Positions 17,838 to 26,418 of a stretch of DNA of 52,871 bases are shown here, one piece after another. A program made the position numbers and the translations under genes. Every line of letters starts with the position of its first letter. The first letter of the stretch is position 1. This DNA is from Desulfobacterales bacterium (lineage in GTDB: Bacteria > Desulfobacterota > Desulfobacteria > Desulfobacterales > JAHDSC01), in the NCBI GenBank assembly GCA_018432925.1, contig JAHDSC010000096.1:1-52871 (forward strand), read 5' to 3'. A model generated the notes under the pieces. The model saw nothing but the letters and a program-made list of their open reading frames with translations, searched no databases and had not been told where the DNA came from.

Positions 17838-18740
17838 ATGCCGGATTCAACATCACATGAAAATGCAACGCGTCTGCTTCTTGAACAAACCGCAACAGTC
17901 CTTGATCCCGCCGGCAGAAAAGTCGATGTCCTTAAAGAAAACCCGGCAATGGTTCTTGCCGAAAACCTTGCATGCAGCCTGGCCGAGGTTTACAATCTGG
18001 CCATGAATCATGGGATATGGCCGTATCGTTATATCCGCAATCGGGATACATTGGATCTTGACGAACAGCTTCGCCTGTCCGGAGCACGGGTTGCAGTCAT
18101 CGGCGCCGGCGGTCTGGGCGGCTGTATCGTCCTTCTGCTGGCAAGGCTCGGGGTCGGTCATATCACCATCGTGGACCCGGATGTATTTGACGAAACCAAT
18201 CTGAACCGCCAGGCTCTTTCCACCGTGGTCAACATCGGGCGACACAAGGCGAGCGCGGCAATGGCTGCGGTGGCGGAGATCAATCCGGCCGTGGAAATCC
18301 GTCCTCTTGTCCGCCCGTTGAACCATGTCACGGTCCGAGGTATTTTAAAGGGCATGAATGTGGCCGTCGATGCGCTGGACAGCATCCGCGACCGGATGAT
18401 CCTTCAGGAGGCGGCTCAAAAAAATGAAATTCCCATGGTTCACGGTTCCATTGCAGGTTTTGTGGGCCAGGTGATGACCATATTACCCGGCGATCCCGGG
18501 TTGAAGAATATTTACGGTGAAAAAGTGCATAGAAAGAAGTCAGCCCCCAGGAGCGCCGAATCCATTCTCGGAGTCCCCGCTCCGACCCCCCGCCTGATAG
18601 CCGCCATCCAGGCCATGGAAGTCGTCAAACTGCTGCTGAACCGGGGCCGTACATTCAGAAACCGAATGATGTGCGTGGATCTTGAATTCGGCTTTTTCAA
18701 CGAGGTTTCTTTGGAAACGCCCGGTTCTCCGGAGTCTTGA
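17838..18740 (+). CDS. HesA/MoeB/ThiF-family E1-like adenylating enzyme
   Basis: A Rossmann-fold E1-like protein, 300 residues from the ATG at 17838; a TTG at 17826 in the same frame is possible but has poorer spacing. The nucleotide loop GAGGLGG is at residues 89-95, followed by VDPDVFDETNLNRQ, the conserved ATP/Mg site of the family, and VVDALDSIRDR-like sequence. The paired CxxC zinc motifs of MoeB are not visible, which favours the HesA-like AOR-associated group. It probably activates the MoaD-like protein encoded divergently 97 bp away, supplying sulfur for the pterin of the AOR enzyme. Confidence 0.85.
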   Translation: MPDSTSHENATRLLLEQTATVLDPAGRKVDVLKENPAMVLAENLACSLAEVYNLAMNHGIWPYRYIRNRDTLDLDEQLRLSGARVAVIGAGGLGGCIVLLLARLGVGHITIVDPDVFDETNLNRQALSTVVNIGRHKASAAMAAVAEINPAVEIRPLVRPLNHVTVRGILKGMNVAVDALDSIRDRMILQEAAQKNEIPMVHGSIAGFVGQVMTILPGDPGLKNIYGEKVHRKKSAPRSAESILGVPAPTPRLIAAIQAMEVVKLLLNRGRTFRNRMMCVDLEFGFFNEVSLETPGSPES

Positions 18741-18941
18741 GGCGCAGCCGCGTGTAATTGGAAATAGATATACCCGTGAGTTTCTATATTTTATTTTTTT
18801 TGAAGTTGGACGGAACCGATCGTCTCCGGCGGAACTTTTCCGCTTTTTAGAAACCCGGAGAATAAGCAAGGGCTGTTTTTGGGCCTCATCGAAAGACCCG
18901 ATCCCGTTTTGGTCGATACCATATGTTATCGTTTTTTTTCT

Positions 18942-18971
18942 TTGACAACAAACGAACTTTCGCCATACACT
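18942..18971 (+). promoter_or_regulatory. Sigma70-like promoter without an adjacent gene
   Basis: TTGACA at 18942-18947 is followed, after 18 bp, by TACACT at 18966-18971 (four of six consensus bases). Transcription would start near 18978. No ORF begins within several hundred bases downstream, while a hairpin plus T-rich tract ends near 19147. Confidence 0.4.
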
Positions 18972-18977
18972 GATACT

Positions 18978-19147
18978 CAAAAACAGGTTTTTATCCCTCC
19001 ATACCCCGGCTTCCGGAAAGCAAGTTATCGCCCCCAGTGATCGAAGGTGCTGAAAAACGGAAGAGACCGCGGAGATCTTCGCAGCGAAAGTTATCGAAAA
19101 GGCCGGGGAAAAAGTTTTTCCGTTTGAAAGACGGTATTTTGATTTTT
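18978..19147 (+). ncRNA. Candidate small structured RNA
   Basis: From the predicted start, about 170 nt run to a terminator-like hairpin, CCGTTT-GAA-AGACGG (19120-19134), followed by TATTTTGATTTTT. Inside, CCCCGGC (19004-19010) and GCCGGGG (19102-19108) pair and would enclose the body. A smaller stem, GCGGAG/CTTCGC, lies within, and AAACGGAA can alternatively pair with TTCCGTTT next to the terminator. I do not recognise the family. Part of it resembles nonconserved dispersed DNA seen in related genomes, so the call is tentative. Confidence 0.3.
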
Positions 19148-19831
19148 AAAAACCCGAAAAGCGCACGGTTTTGTATCCTGATCCGGTGCTGCGGATTCAT
19201 GGAAAACCTCAGCCAATTCAAGAAAGATATTCCTGTAAAAGTTTTGGCGGTTGTCAAGGTCTTTTTTCTCGACCCATGTTTATGATGCTTCCTTAAAACG
19301 GCGCTTCCAGTCGGTATGGTCTGAATCCTCGGAATTGAATCACAGGGGGCGAATCGGGTTCGGGTTTCCGCGGAATCCGGCCTTCCGGTTGCACGCCGTG
19401 GATAAAACGACCGCGGGTGAACCGTCTTGCAAGTTTTCATGGATTCTTGTTCAAAAATAGTGGCGGCGATGATCTTAAGTTCCATCCATCGGTCATCCTG
19501 TAAAGATCGTAAAAAATGCCCCTCCACTGATCAGATCAAATAGGTTTGTCTACTATCTCGGTTCATGATTCACCTCCGGATGTATCCGACACCCGAGGAA
19601 CGAAGCACATGGATTGATTTCCCCAAAGTCTTTGCCGGTACAAAAAGACTGCGAAAGGACCCATGAATATCATAACCGCCGAAGAAGAAAGCATGCCTGC
19701 CCATGGAAGAACGGTATCAAGCGAAAACGAAGAAGGTTTGCATGAAAGGAGGCAAATAAAATTTTATGAGGGTCGGGAATCGTTTCCAATTTTATCCAAT
19801 CAAAAACATGTTTCGAAGGGAGGTCCAGCCA

Positions 19832-20815
19832 ATGAATTCAATGAAGAAATTAAGTATCTTGGTAATCATGGCATTTGGAGTCGTTTTCCTGTCTGCGTAT
19901 TCGGGTTGGGTCGTACCGGTTATGGCCGAGGATCCTGCTCAAGTTCAGGAGATGTTGCCGCCTGACGCCAAGCCGGGTGAGTGTTATGCCCGCGTCTATG
20001 TCCCCCCGACTTATAAGACCACGGAAGAAAAGGTGCTGAAGAAAGAAGCATCGGAAAAGGTGGAAATCATCCCCGCCAAATACGAATGGGTGGAAGAGCA
20101 GGTCCTCGTGAAGGAAGCGTCGAAGCGGCTGGAAGTGATCCCGGCCAAATACGGCTGGAAAGAGGAAAAAGTCCTTATCAAACCGGACTCGGTTCGATTG
20201 GAAACTGTCCCGGCGGTATACAAGACAACCACTGAAGAAGTTCTCGAAAGCCCGGCTCAGACCGTGTGGAAGAAGGGCCGCGGCCCGATCGAGAAACTTG
20301 ACAATGCTACGGGCGAGATCATGTGTCTCGTGGAAATTCCCGCCAAGTACCGGACAATCCAAAAGGTCGTGCTGGAAAAACCCGCTGCAACGACTGAAGT
20401 GAAGATTCCCGCGGAGTACAAGATGGTAAAAAAACAGGTTGTGTTGACCCCTGCCACGACCCGAACCGTGGATATCCCGGCCGAATACGCCACCGTCAAG
20501 GTTCAGAAGATAGTGACCCCGCCTCAAGAGAAACGAATCGAGATTCCGGCCGAGTACCAGGTCGTGACGAAGGTTGAGAAAATTTCCGAAGGGCGGATGG
20601 AGTGGCGTCAGATTCTTTGCGAGACGAACCTGACCAAGGACGTCATCCGATCGATCCAGGAGGCCCTGGTAAAAGCGGGGCACGACCCGGGACCCATCGA
20701 CAACGTGCTTGGAGAGCAGACGATGCGGGCATTGCGGGAGTATCAACAGAAGAAAGGTCTGCCCGTCGGGGGAATTACTTACGATACCGCCCAGAGTCTC
20801 GGGGTGAAGTTCTAA
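19832..20815 (+). CDS. Exported repeat protein with C-terminal peptidoglycan-binding domain
   Basis: The start at 19832 (GGGAGG 9 bases upstream) gives 327 residues opening with MNSMKKLSILVIMAFGVVF, a Sec signal peptide that probably ends near VMAED. The mature part holds about eight tandem repeats of about 23 residues with the pattern 'Y.....(E/K)VL........E(I/V)(I/P)PA(K/E)'. The fourth is interrupted by about 20 extra residues containing a Cys. The last 60 residues (IRSIQEALVKAGHDPGPID...ALREYQQKKGL) are a PG_binding_1 domain. It should be a periplasmic or outer-membrane-linked protein anchored to the cell wall. The repeats probably form beta-rich units; their partner is unknown. It stands alone between long spacers. 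Confidence 0.85.
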   Translation: MNSMKKLSILVIMAFGVVFLSAYSGWVVPVMAEDPAQVQEMLPPDAKPGECYARVYVPPTYKTTEEKVLKKEASEKVEIIPAKYEWVEEQVLVKEASKRLEVIPAKYGWKEEKVLIKPDSVRLETVPAVYKTTTEEVLESPAQTVWKKGRGPIEKLDNATGEIMCLVEIPAKYRTIQKVVLEKPAATTEVKIPAEYKMVKKQVVLTPATTRTVDIPAEYATVKVQKIVTPPQEKRIEIPAEYQVVTKVEKISEGRMEWRQILCETNLTKDVIRSIQEALVKAGHDPGPIDNVLGEQTMRALREYQQKKGLPVGGITYDTAQSLGVKF

Positions 20816-20887
20816 TTTCTGAAAAAGGGTGTGCCCGAGCGGGAAGCAGGTTAAATGGGAAAATCCGGTTGAGGCAATCGGGGATGG

Positions 20888-21023
20888 AAGTGATTTCAAA
20901 ATTTCCCCTCGGGCCCGCTCTCTGTATTGAAGCGAGGCGTTCAATCCTCAAGACAGATAATTTATTCCTGAGGTTGGGCTCCTCCCACCGCTTGGATTTT
21001 TCAACCTGCTTGAAGGTTTTGGA
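20888..21023. repeat. Dispersed intergenic repeat, copy C
   Basis: Third copy of the element at 13061 and 13811, about 7 kb away: AAGTGATTTCAAAA, then GAGGCGTTCAATCCTCAAGA, CAGATAATTTATTCCTGAGG, and CTTGAAGGTTTTGGA at the end. The minus strand reads NKLSVLRIERLA and FEITS at positions matching copy A. It begins 73 bp after the stop of the exported repeat protein. Confidence 0.65.
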
Positions 21024-21137
21024 ACCACTTCCAGACACACCGGGCGGCCTTGCCTCCGATTGTTTGCCGGAAAATCGAGCGGCGAAGATATTTGAAGACG
21101 ATAATACCGGTGGTGGGATATCTCCATATAAATTCAA

Positions 21138-21166
21138 TTGACATTTGGAGACTTGTTTTTTATTAC
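21138..21166 (+). promoter_or_regulatory. Sigma70-like promoter upstream of the antiporter gene
   Basis: TTGACA (21138-21143), 17-bp spacer, TATTAC (21161-21166, four of six consensus). It is the best promoter match between the exported repeat protein and the antiporter gene at 21630. If used for that gene, it gives a leader of about 460 nt with no accepted ORF. That leader includes the near-perfect palindrome CCGGTTCCGGGAACCGG near 21296. Confidence 0.4.
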
Positions 21167-21629
21167 AATCCTACCGAGATCAGCCGGTTCAGACGGCACC
21201 GGAAATCCCGGATTTTGTGATTGACCGGGAAATTCCGCATCAAAAGAAATTCGGGAACAAGACCGATCAGAATTGGTTCACCTCTAGGACCGACCGGTTC
21301 CGGGAACCGGATCCGGCGGATATTCATGGATTCTGATGAGCAGTTATGCCGTTTTTAATTCCGGTACGGTTTCGGCGCCATGACCCCATGCGTTCGTTGC
21401 CTGCCGGTTGCGTCGCTCGTTTTGATCGGAGGCACAATCGTCACGGGCGGGTTTCTCGGAACCGCCGGAAATGCGGGTTCCGTCGTTCGGAGAGTGAAGG
21501 TCATTTTGCACCGCGGAACAATTACGAGATGCGATCACAAGTTAAATAAGGACTCCCGTCATTCGCCCTTTCGAGTGATCTTTCCCAAAGATACCCCGGA
21601 GTAATATTCTCACCGAAACGGAAAAAAAT

Positions 21630-23624
21630 ATGCCGGTTTCCATATTAACCGATCTCGTAGTTATATTCAGCCTCTCGATAGGGGTTCTTTTCATCTGTCA
21701 CCAGCTCCGCGTGCCGGCGACGGTTGGGTTTATCCTCACCGGGATTCTTGCCGGTCCCGACCTGCTGGGTCTGGTCCGGGCCGTTCATGAAGTGGAAATG
21801 CTTGCGGACATCGGGGTTATTTTATTACTTTTCACCATCGGTGTGGAGTTTTCTTTCGCAAATCTTCTCCAGATCCGGCAATCGGTTCTGGTGGCCGGTC
21901 CCGTCCAGGTGGCGGCCACCTGCCTTGCCGGGCTGTTTCTTTCTCTTCTGGCCGGCAAGACCATGGGCGAGGCCATTTTTATCGGTTTTCTGCTGTCCCT
22001 GAGCAGTACCGCCATTGTCCTCAAACTTCTCCAGGAACGGGGAGACGTTGACACTCCCCACGGGCGTACCAGCCTGGGCATATTGATTTTTCAGGACATC
22101 ATCATCGTACCCATGATGCTTTTTGTACCCCTGCTGTCCGGGGCATCGGAAAATATCGGGGTCTCGTTTCTTATTTTGTTTGCCAAAGGGATCATCATCA
22201 TTTCTCTGGTTGTCGCCTGCGCCAAGTGGGTGGTGCCTCATATCCTCTACCAGATCACCCGGACCGGCAACCGCGAACTGTTCCTGTTGGCCATTGTGCT
22301 GATTTGCATCGCGGTAGCCTGGCTGACGGCCCAGGCCGGACTTTCCCTGGCTTTGGGAGCCTTTCTGGCGGGTTTGATCGTTTCCGAAACCGAATACAGT
22401 CACCAGGCCCTCGGAAATATTTTGCCGTTCCGGGATATTTTTGCCAGTTTCTTTTTCATCTCCATCGGCATGTTGCTGAATGTGGACTTTCTCCTGAAAA
22501 ACCCGGGGACCATCGCTCTCCTTACTTTGGGAGTGTTATTTCTCAAGACCCTCCTTGCCGGTTCCGCGGCCCTGTTGCTGAAATTCCCCCTGCGTACCGC
22601 CGTTCTTGTCGGTCTGGCCCTTTGCCAGATCGGAGAATTTTCCTTCATTCTCTCCAAGGCGGGGCAGAGCCAGGGAATATTTTCCGGTGACGGTTATCAG
22701 ATGTTCCTGGATGTAACGATCATTACCATGGTGGCAACCCCACTGATGATCGCTCTGGCGCCACGGGCCGCCGATTTTATGCTGCGATGGCCGTTGCCCC
22801 AAAGATTGAAGCTGGGGGCGCATCTGTCGGAGGAGATCGACCGTTCGATCGCCGCGGATCACCTGGTCATCGTCGGCTTCGGGGTGAACGGTCGGAATCT
22901 CGCCCAGGCCGCCAAGACGGGAGGAATTCCCTATGTCATCATCGAGATGAATCCGGAAACGGTTCGGTGGGAAAGAAAAAGGGGAGAGCCCATTTTTTAT
23001 GGCGATGCCACCCAGGAAGAGATCCTGAAACACGCCAACATCAAGGAGGCCAGAGTGATGGTGATTGTCATCAACGATCCGGCCGCCACCCGCCGAATCG
23101 TCAGTCTGGCCCGACGCCTCAATCCCCGTGCCTATATCATCGTCCGTACCCGCTATCTCCAGGAAATGCAGTCCCTGTTTGAACTGGGAGCCAACGATGT
23201 CGTGCCCGAAGAGTTTGAAACCTCGGTGGAGATTTTTACCCTGGTTTTGAGGAAGTACCTGGTGGCCAAAGAAGAGATCGAAAGATTCGCCACCCAGGTT
23301 CGAGCCGATGGATATCTCGTTTTGCGCGGCATTTCCAGGGAACTGGATTCTTTCGGCGATGGCCTGCGACATCTCCACGACCTCGAGATCATCACCTTTC
23401 GTCTGGGCGGGCAGGCTCCCATAACGGGCAAATCCATGGCCGAAGTCGAGTTGCGCAAGAAACACGGGGTGACGGTCCTTGCCATCCGCCGCAATTCCCG
23501 GATGCTCCCCAACCCGGAACCGGATATGCAGCTTCTGGCCAACGATTTATTGATCGTCATGGGATCTCCCGAAAATCTGAGCAAGTCTACCTGGCTGTTT
23601 AAAAGTCCGGAAGTCAAGTCATAA
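21630..23624 (+). CDS. CPA2-family (KefB-type) monovalent cation:proton antiporter with RCK domains
   Basis: 664 residues: roughly 12 hydrophobic segments over the first 380 residues, opening MPVSILTDLVVIFSLSIGV. A Rossmann TrkA-N/RCK domain follows with GFGVNG at 416-421 binding NAD(H), then a TrkA-C domain in the last 90 residues. CPA2 antiporters exchange K+ or Na+ for H+ across the inner membrane, and RCK domains gate them by nucleotide binding. The specific ion is not decided by sequence. The gene stands alone with a weak ribosome-binding site; an upstream promoter is at 21138. Intact and full length for the family. Confidence 0.92.
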   Translation: MPVSILTDLVVIFSLSIGVLFICHQLRVPATVGFILTGILAGPDLLGLVRAVHEVEMLADIGVILLLFTIGVEFSFANLLQIRQSVLVAGPVQVAATCLAGLFLSLLAGKTMGEAIFIGFLLSLSSTAIVLKLLQERGDVDTPHGRTSLGILIFQDIIIVPMMLFVPLLSGASENIGVSFLILFAKGIIIISLVVACAKWVVPHILYQITRTGNRELFLLAIVLICIAVAWLTAQAGLSLALGAFLAGLIVSETEYSHQALGNILPFRDIFASFFFISIGMLLNVDFLLKNPGTIALLTLGVLFLKTLLAGSAALLLKFPLRTAVLVGLALCQIGEFSFILSKAGQSQGIFSGDGYQMFLDVTIITMVATPLMIALAPRAADFMLRWPLPQRLKLGAHLSEEIDRSIAADHLVIVGFGVNGRNLAQAAKTGGIPYVIIEMNPETVRWERKRGEPIFYGDATQEEILKHANIKEARVMVIVINDPAATRRIVSLARRLNPRAYIIVRTRYLQEMQSLFELGANDVVPEEFETSVEIFTLVLRKYLVAKEEIERFATQVRADGYLVLRGISRELDSFGDGLRHLHDLEIITFRLGGQAPITGKSMAEVELRKKHGVTVLAIRRNSRMLPNPEPDMQLLANDLLIVMGSPENLSKSTWLFKSPEVKS

Positions 23625-23711
23625 CTTTTTTTTCAGATGGGATAGGTGTATTTTGGGATGGAGATCTTTCGCCTGAAAACGGAAGTGAAATCGTTCCGTA
23701 AAAAAACCATG

Positions 23712-23732
23712 CCGGGGGAGCAAAATCCCCGG
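23712..23732 (+). terminator. Hairpin after the antiporter gene (weak terminator)
   Basis: CCGGGG (23712-23717) pairs with CCCCGG (23727-23732), followed by the T-rich TATTTCT. It lies 88 bp after the antiporter stop. The T tract is short, so efficiency is doubtful. Confidence 0.4.
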
Positions 23733-23811
23733 TATTTCTCCTGCTTCGGGTTGTTTACCAAGAATCAGAGTTGACGGGTCGAACCGTATGTATTATCAAA
23801 AATCTTCGATG

Positions 23812-23863
23812 AATCCGTATTTGACGGGATGCACGGTGCGGACGAATTCAAAAAATACGGATT
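23812..23863 (+). promoter_or_regulatory. 11-bp inverted repeat upstream of the SLC13 gene
   Basis: AATCCGTATTT (23812-23822) and AAATACGGATT (23853-23863) are perfect inverted copies 30 bp apart. The intervening bases include a small GCA/TGC stem. It ends 80 bp before the SLC13 start, so it could be a leader stem or a looped operator pair. Confidence 0.4.
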
Positions 23864-23943
23864 TGCCTTGAGCGTGAAGCAGGGCGCGTCACGCACCTGT
23901 AGGGAGACCTCCGATCGATTCCGAATTCCCGGGAGACCCATAC

Positions 23944-25773
23944 ATGACCGGTGAAATCCTTTTTGTTTTTTGTCTTTTAGGCGTAACCATCATACTTTTC
24001 GTCAGCGATCTGCTGCGTCTGGATGTGGTTGCGATTTTCGTCATTCTTGCACTGATCCTGAGTGGTATTCTTACTCCCGGAGAGGCTCTGGCCGGTTTCG
24101 GCGATCCTCTCGTCGTGTTAATCGGCGCTTTGTTCGTTGTGGGAGACGGGCTGTTCCGAACCGGTGTGGCTTATTCCATCGGTCAACGCCTTATCGCTTT
24201 TTCCGGCACCGCGGAATCGCGTCTGCAGATCATGCTGATGGTCGTGGTGGCAGGGTTATCCGCTTTTATGAGTTCCACCGGTGCCGTCGCGATTCTTATA
24301 CCGGTTGCGCTCAATCTCGCCGCAAAGGCCGGAATCAGTCCTTCGCGGCTTATGATGCCCATGGCTTTCGCCTCTCTCATCGGCGGCATGCTGACTTTGA
24401 TCGGTACCCCCCCGAACCTTGCCGTGAGTACACAGCTTGCAAAGGAAGGGATGGCGCCGTTCCACTTCTTTGATTTCACACCCATCGGATTCCTTGTGCT
24501 CATAACCGGGATCGTTTTCATGGCGACGGTCGGTCGTCGACTGCTGCCGAGCGGCGAAGAAGTAGATTCTACTTTGCACGACCGGCTCTCCCTTCTTGAC
24601 CTTGCAAACACTTATGAAATCACCGACCGGCTCCACCGTTTGTATGTCCGGCCGGACTCCGTCCTCGGGGGAAAAACGGTTGCCGCCGCCATGCTTCGGA
24701 CTCGTTACGGGGTTACCGTACTTGGTATCGAGCGGCGGGAGGCCATTGGGAAAACGGTTGAACCGGTGCGAACATTAACGAAATTCAGATCCGAAGACGT
24801 TCTTTATGCCGTCGGAGACACAATGGATGTGGAACGAATGGCATCGGTCGAAGGACTCGACCATTTTCCCCTGAACGCGGAAGAAGCAAAAACGGCCGCT
24901 CGTGAACTGGGAATCGTGGAGGTTTTACTTTCGCCCCGGTCCGAACTGATCGGGCAAACCCTGATCCAGTCCCGTTTCCGGGACCGATACGACCTCACCG
25001 TTCTCGGTGTCCTGCGCATGGGCAATCCGATTCTGGTCGACATGGCACGAATCCCCCTTGCGTTCGGCGACTCGCTGCTTGTAGGAGGTGGATGGAAAAC
25101 GATCGATGGCCTCCAGAAGATGCAGAAGGATTTTCTGGTACTGAACATCCCACGGGAGATGAGTGAAGTGGCTCCCAACAGGGCCAGGGCCGCCTACGCG
25201 CTGATCATCACGTTCGCCATGCTCCTTCTTCTGACCTTCGACCTGGTTCCGAGCGTGGCCGTTGTTCTTCTTGCCGCCGTTGCCATGGTTCTGTCGGGGT
25301 GTACAAGCATGAAAGACGCTTATCTTGCGATGAACTGGGAAAGTCTCGTGCTCATTGCGGGGATGCTTCCCGTGGCAAGTGCGCTGGAAAAGAGCGGAGG
25401 GGTGGAGTATATCGTGAACGGCCTCGTTGCAGGTCTCGGTGGATTTGGTCCGTATGCCCTGATGGCCGGCCTGTTCGTTATCACATCCGTTTTCAGCCAG
25501 TTTATTTCCAACACGGCAACCACGATCCTTGTCGCCCCGATCGCTTTTACGGCAGCGCTCAAGACGGGGATTTCGCCTTATCCTTTTCTCATGACCGTTG
25601 CGATTGCGGCATCCACCGCTTTTTCCACCCCGGTGGCTTCCCCTGTGAATACGCTTATTCTTGGCCCCGGCGGGTATCGATTCAAGGATTTTGCCAAGGT
25701 TGGGATTCCGCTTCAGATTCTCGCCATGGCGGTTACCCTGGTGTCGGTTCCCCTTCTATACCGGCTTTATTAG
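23944..25773 (+). CDS. SLC13-family permease with two internal RCK-C domains
   Basis: A 609-residue DASS/SLC13-type transporter. N-terminal membrane segments (MTGEILFVFCLLGVTIILFV...) contain the conserved GTPPNLAVS loop around the substrate/Na+ site. Two TrkA-C (RCK_C) domains follow near residues 210-400, and then a second membrane half with SNTATTILVAPIA, the matching repeat of the transport site. Family members import sulfate, dicarboxylates or similar anions with Na+; the cytosolic RCK_C pair suggests ligand gating. The substrate cannot be read from sequence. Monocistronic, preceded by an inverted repeat. Confidence 0.9.
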   Translation: MTGEILFVFCLLGVTIILFVSDLLRLDVVAIFVILALILSGILTPGEALAGFGDPLVVLIGALFVVGDGLFRTGVAYSIGQRLIAFSGTAESRLQIMLMVVVAGLSAFMSSTGAVAILIPVALNLAAKAGISPSRLMMPMAFASLIGGMLTLIGTPPNLAVSTQLAKEGMAPFHFFDFTPIGFLVLITGIVFMATVGRRLLPSGEEVDSTLHDRLSLLDLANTYEITDRLHRLYVRPDSVLGGKTVAAAMLRTRYGVTVLGIERREAIGKTVEPVRTLTKFRSEDVLYAVGDTMDVERMASVEGLDHFPLNAEEAKTAARELGIVEVLLSPRSELIGQTLIQSRFRDRYDLTVLGVLRMGNPILVDMARIPLAFGDSLLVGGGWKTIDGLQKMQKDFLVLNIPREMSEVAPNRARAAYALIITFAMLLLLTFDLVPSVAVVLLAAVAMVLSGCTSMKDAYLAMNWESLVLIAGMLPVASALEKSGGVEYIVNGLVAGLGGFGPYALMAGLFVITSVFSQFISNTATTILVAPIAFTAALKTGISPYPFLMTVAIAASTAFSTPVASPVNTLILGPGGYRFKDFAKVGIPLQILAMAVTLVSVPLLYRLY

Positions 25774-25851
25774 GGTAGAGGCCGATGGGCCGCGATGCTT
25801 GTTAACCCGCCGTTTTTATTAACATACGGATTCCCTCGCCGAACATGGATA

Positions 25852-25880
25852 TTGACACGCAAGCACTTGACTTATATAGT
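25852..25880 (+). promoter_or_regulatory. Near-consensus sigma70 promoter in a gene-free region
   Basis: TTGACA (25852-25857), exactly 17 bp, then TATAGT (25875-25880): eleven of twelve consensus bases, one of the best promoter matches in the window. It points right, but the next gene (ppsA) begins 540 bp later. A structured segment ending in eight T lies directly downstream. Confidence 0.6.
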
Positions 25881-25886
25881 TTTTAT

Positions 25887-26055
25887 ATAAAGAAGGTTCC
25901 TGTCTTTCAAAAAGGCGGAAGCCTCTATCCTGTCCCACGAATGGATGTTCAGCAACAAAAACAAGACCGGGTTGGTTTCCACGGTGGTGAACGCATTTTT
26001 CCCCGCCGCTTGTAAACGGAGCAGGCACGGACAGCCCGGTCCATTCATTTTTTTT
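25887..26055 (+). ncRNA. Candidate structured small RNA
   Basis: About 170 nt from the predicted start to T8 at 26048-26055. GAATGGA (25939-25945) pairs perfectly with TCCATTC (26040-26046), immediately before the T tract, and nested inside it GTTCA (25947-25951) pairs with TGAAC (25988-25992). A 3'-side hairpin sits within the interior, and an AGGC-GGAA-GCCT hairpin lies near the 5' end. Size and rod-like layout would be compatible with a 6S-type regulatory RNA, but I cannot confirm that from motif memory. The rest of the spacer (26056-26418) holds only the ppsA leader. Confidence 0.4.
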
Positions 26056-26418
26056 GAAATCAATTTCGCCATGACGCGGCACCTGTCCGGAAGAACCGTT
26101 ACCTGTCCGAGCCGGTGACTTTCCCCGTTTCCGGATTCAACCGACGATGGATTGTAATGTCAGGTTTTTCAGAAAAACGGCAGTCCGGCGGATTGCCGCC
26201 CGTAAATGAATCGAACCGCTGTCCGGATTGAAATCGAAAGAAGACCCCCGCGAAGAAGCCATTGAAATGAATTTTTTTCGATTTTCCGCGTGTCCGGAGT
26301 TGTCTTTACCCTGTTTATCGGGATCAGGGAGCGGCACGGAAAGATACTTATGAAACCACCCGCTGCCTATGCCGGTTCGAGGAATCATAAACGACAAACC
26401 TTTTGACTGGGAGGTAAC

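Larger units (their letters stand above)
18741..19831. other. Long gene-poor spacer
   Basis: About 1.1 kb with no ORF I would accept. The longest frames (18991-19527 minus, 19663-19965 plus) have no protein-like features. Within it are a promoter-like element and a candidate small RNA (described separately). The right end carries the ribosome-binding site of the exported repeat protein. Confidence 0.5.

Noticed and set aside
18991..19527. 178-codon minus-strand ORF in the long spacer
   Set aside because: Composition not protein-like, no RBS, overlaps the candidate RNA and its hairpins.
21380..21604. 74-codon ORF with a hydrophobic start, upstream of the antiporter
   Set aside because: Tempting as a small membrane protein, but it lacks an RBS and has an Arg/His-rich, non-protein-like C-terminal half.
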